Source of the DNA: Devosia sp. YR412
GTDB taxonomy: Bacteria > Pseudomonadota > Alphaproteobacteria > Rhizobiales > Devosiaceae
Reading direction: 5' to 3'
Assembly (NCBI RefSeq): GCF_900110945.1
Contig: NZ_FOFL01000001.1
Coordinates: 930,001 to 994,000 of the forward strand
Length of the DNA: 64,000 nt
Shown here: one piece after another, positions 62,565 to 64,000 of the stretch
How positions within the stretch are numbered: the stretch's first letter is position 1
Layout of the letters: every line of letters starts with the position of its first letter
Position numbers and translations under genes: made by a program
Notes under the pieces: model-generated
The model's input: the letters and a program-made list of their open reading frames with translations, nothing else
The model's database searches: none
What the model was told of the DNA's origin: nothing

Positions 62565-62601
62565 GCGCATGCAATATCCGAAAGGATGAGGGTGCATGCG
62601 C
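62565..62601. promoter_or_regulatory. Inverted repeat in the leuC-like/hyuA-like divergent promoter
   Basis: GCGCATGCA at 62565-62573 and TGCATGCGC at 62593-62601 are perfect 9-bp inverted arms with starts 28 bp apart. Looser GCATG/CATGC copies occur at about 62453 and 62488. A two-site operator for a shared regulator is likely. Confidence 0.5.
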
Positions 62602-62634
62602 GACGGGGAAGACTATGCAGACAAGGGTAGAGAC

Positions 62635-64000
62635 ATGAGATTGGGCGTAGACGTTGGCGGGACTTTCACCGACCTGCTGCTGCATGACGAGAAGGGCAAG
62701 CGCACCTTCCAGGCCAAGACACCATCCACACCGGAAGACCAGTCGATCGGCGTCGTCGAGGGTGTGAAGCTGATCTGCGAGAAGGCGGGAATTTCGCCTT
62801 CCGATATCGACCTGATCCTGCATGGCACCACCGTTGCCACCAATGCCGTCCTCGAAGGCAAGGGCTCCCGCGTCGGCCTTCTGGTCACCGAGGGCTTCGA
62901 ATATACGCTGCATCTGGCCAAGGCCTGGACGCCCGGCCCGCTGTTCGGCTGGATCAATATGGACAAGCCCGATCCGCTGGCCTCGCTGGCCGACACGCGC
63001 GGCATTCCCGAACGCATGAATGCGCGCGGCGAAGTGGTGCGAGAACTCGATGTGGCCGCTGCCACTACCCTGATCGACGATCTCTGTTCGTCGGGCATCG
63101 AGGCGCTCACCATCTCGCTGATGCATTCCTATGCCAATGCCGAGCATGAGCGCGCCCTGCGCGACATCGTCGCCCAGCGCTTCCCCGAAATTCCGGTCTC
63201 GCTGTCGTCGGAAATCCTCCCCGAATTCCGCGAATATGACCGCGCCATCACCACGGTGATGAACGACTATGTCCGCCCGATCATGAAGCGCTACCTGTCG
63301 CGCATCGAGGATCGCCTTGCACAGAATGGCGTCACCGCGCGCCTCCACATCGTGCGCTCCGACGGCGGCTTGATGAGCGCCAAGGCCGCCTCGGAACGCC
63401 CCGTGCATACGGTGCTGTCCGGCCCCGCCGGCGGCGTTACCTCCACCATGATGCTGTCGCGCCGCTCGGGCTTTTCCAAGCTCCTGGCCTTCGACATGGG
63501 CGGCACGTCGACCGACGTCGCCGTGATCATCGATGGCGAAGCTGCGATTTCCCGCTCCACTGAAGTCGGCATGTTCCCGGCCAAGGTGCCAACGCTCGAC
63601 GTGCGCAGCGTCGGTGCCGGCGGCGGCTCGATTGCCGACGTTTCGGAACTGACCGGTTCGCTCCGCGTCGGCCCGCGCAGTGCTGGCGCCCGTCCGGGTC
63701 CGGTCTCCTATGGCCGCGGCGGCACCGAGCCGGCGGTCAGTGACGCCAATGTCGTGCTGGGCTATCTGCCGCCGGTGCTGCTCGGTGGCGACATGACCCT
63801 CGATGTGGATGGGGCCCGCAAGGCCGTGGCCCGTGTCGGCGAGCAGATCGGTCTGTCGCCCGAAGATGCTGCCAAGGGCATTATCGACATCGCCAATGAA
63901 GTGATGCTCGGCGCGCTGCGCGTCATCACCGTGCAGCGCGGTCTCGACCCTCGCGAATTCGGCATTGTCGCCTTTGGTGGCGCCGGTCCGCTGCATGGTA
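62635..64000 (+). CDS. Hydantoinase/oxoprolinase subunit A (HyuA-like), 3' end beyond window
   Basis: 455 codons visible, no stop reached. The N-terminal actin-like nucleotide-binding start RLGVDVGGTFTDLLLH, LHGTTVATNAVLEGKG, EFREYDRAITTVMNDYVRP, the second phosphate loop LAFDMGGTSTDVAVI, VRSVGAGGGSIADV and GFGGAGPLHG-like ending VAFGGAGPLHG are hallmarks of HyuA, also seen in N-methylhydantoinase A and acetone carboxylase beta. ATP-dependent opening of a 5-membered lactam or imide ring is the expected reaction. HyuB should follow outside the window. AGGG precedes the ATG. Confidence 0.88.
   Translation, partial: MRLGVDVGGTFTDLLLHDEKGKRTFQAKTPSTPEDQSIGVVEGVKLICEKAGISPSDIDLILHGTTVATNAVLEGKGSRVGLLVTEGFEYTLHLAKAWTPGPLFGWINMDKPDPLASLADTRGIPERMNARGEVVRELDVAAATTLIDDLCSSGIEALTISLMHSYANAEHERALRDIVAQRFPEIPVSLSSEILPEFREYDRAITTVMNDYVRPIMKRYLSRIEDRLAQNGVTARLHIVRSDGGLMSAKAASERPVHTVLSGPAGGVTSTMMLSRRSGFSKLLAFDMGGTSTDVAVIIDGEAAISRSTEVGMFPAKVPTLDVRSVGAGGGSIADVSELTGSLRVGPRSAGARPGPVSYGRGGTEPAVSDANVVLGYLPPVLLGGDMTLDVDGARKAVARVGEQIGLSPEDAAKGIIDIANEVMLGALRVITVQRGLDPREFGIVAFGGAGPLHG

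Noticed and set aside
62428..63996. A 522-codon open frame opposite hyuA
   Set aside because: The plus strand encodes an unbroken HyuA protein with hallmark motifs; this frame is its shadow.

Overview
This GC-rich window has compact, divergently organised operons, many ATGA start/stop overlaps and an aerobic (cobF-type) cobalamin operon. It most resembles an alphaproteobacterium of the Hyphomicrobiales, and a Devosia-like relative is my best guess from gene content alone. No rRNA, tRNA, transposase or CRISPR array was seen. The window opens inside a cueR-like gene and ends inside a hyuA-like gene.

Layout. 0-0.3 kb: end of a copper regulator and copZ. 0.5-6.3 kb: a tandem DUF1428 protein and a ribose-type sugar ABC importer divergent from its LacI regulator, with two phased operators between them. 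6.3-7.7 kb: a DUF305 protein and an ArsR/SRPBCC pair. 7.7-13.8 kb: the cobalamin operon cobF-G-H-I-J-L-M, which lacks cobK. 13.8-23.8 kb: an ABC exporter, a small unknown protein, an SDR, an RND efflux pump with its adaptor, a small secreted protein and a two-component system.

23.8-44.9 kb is the most interesting region. It is a catabolic island of about 21 kb with two NMT1/SsuA-type ABC importers, an M20 amidohydrolase, a DapA-like lyase, two paralogous nitrilase-fold amidases, several SDRs, a phthalate-dioxygenase-type Rieske oxygenase with its reductase, a dihydropyrimidinase/allantoinase-like hydrolase, NIPSNAP and RidA proteins, an MFS transporter and two paralogous FCD-type GntR regulators. 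Nearly every promoter region in it carries copies of one 10-bp box (consensus TTGGTATACC), usually as direct repeats with an 11-bp period. This suggests a single regulon read by the GntR pair. The enzymes fit uptake and stepwise opening and deamidation of a nitrogen-containing ring or amide; the substrate cannot be named from sequence.

45-50 kb: a luciferase-like monooxygenase behind its own palindrome, then glgX-DUF2934-treZ for glycogen/trehalose metabolism. 50.2-64 kb: a second catabolic locus. A spermidine-type ABC importer with a hydantoin-racemase-like gene is divergent from a third GntR regulator. After an SDR/AraC pair comes a tightly coupled operon of LeuC-like, LeuD-like, carbamoylsarcosine/maleamate-amidase-like, KKCGH-type lyase and hydroxyacyl-dehydrogenase-like enzymes, divergent from hyuA. 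Together these suggest ring opening, deamidation to a maleate-type diacid, hydration to a malate-type acid and retro-aldol cleavage.
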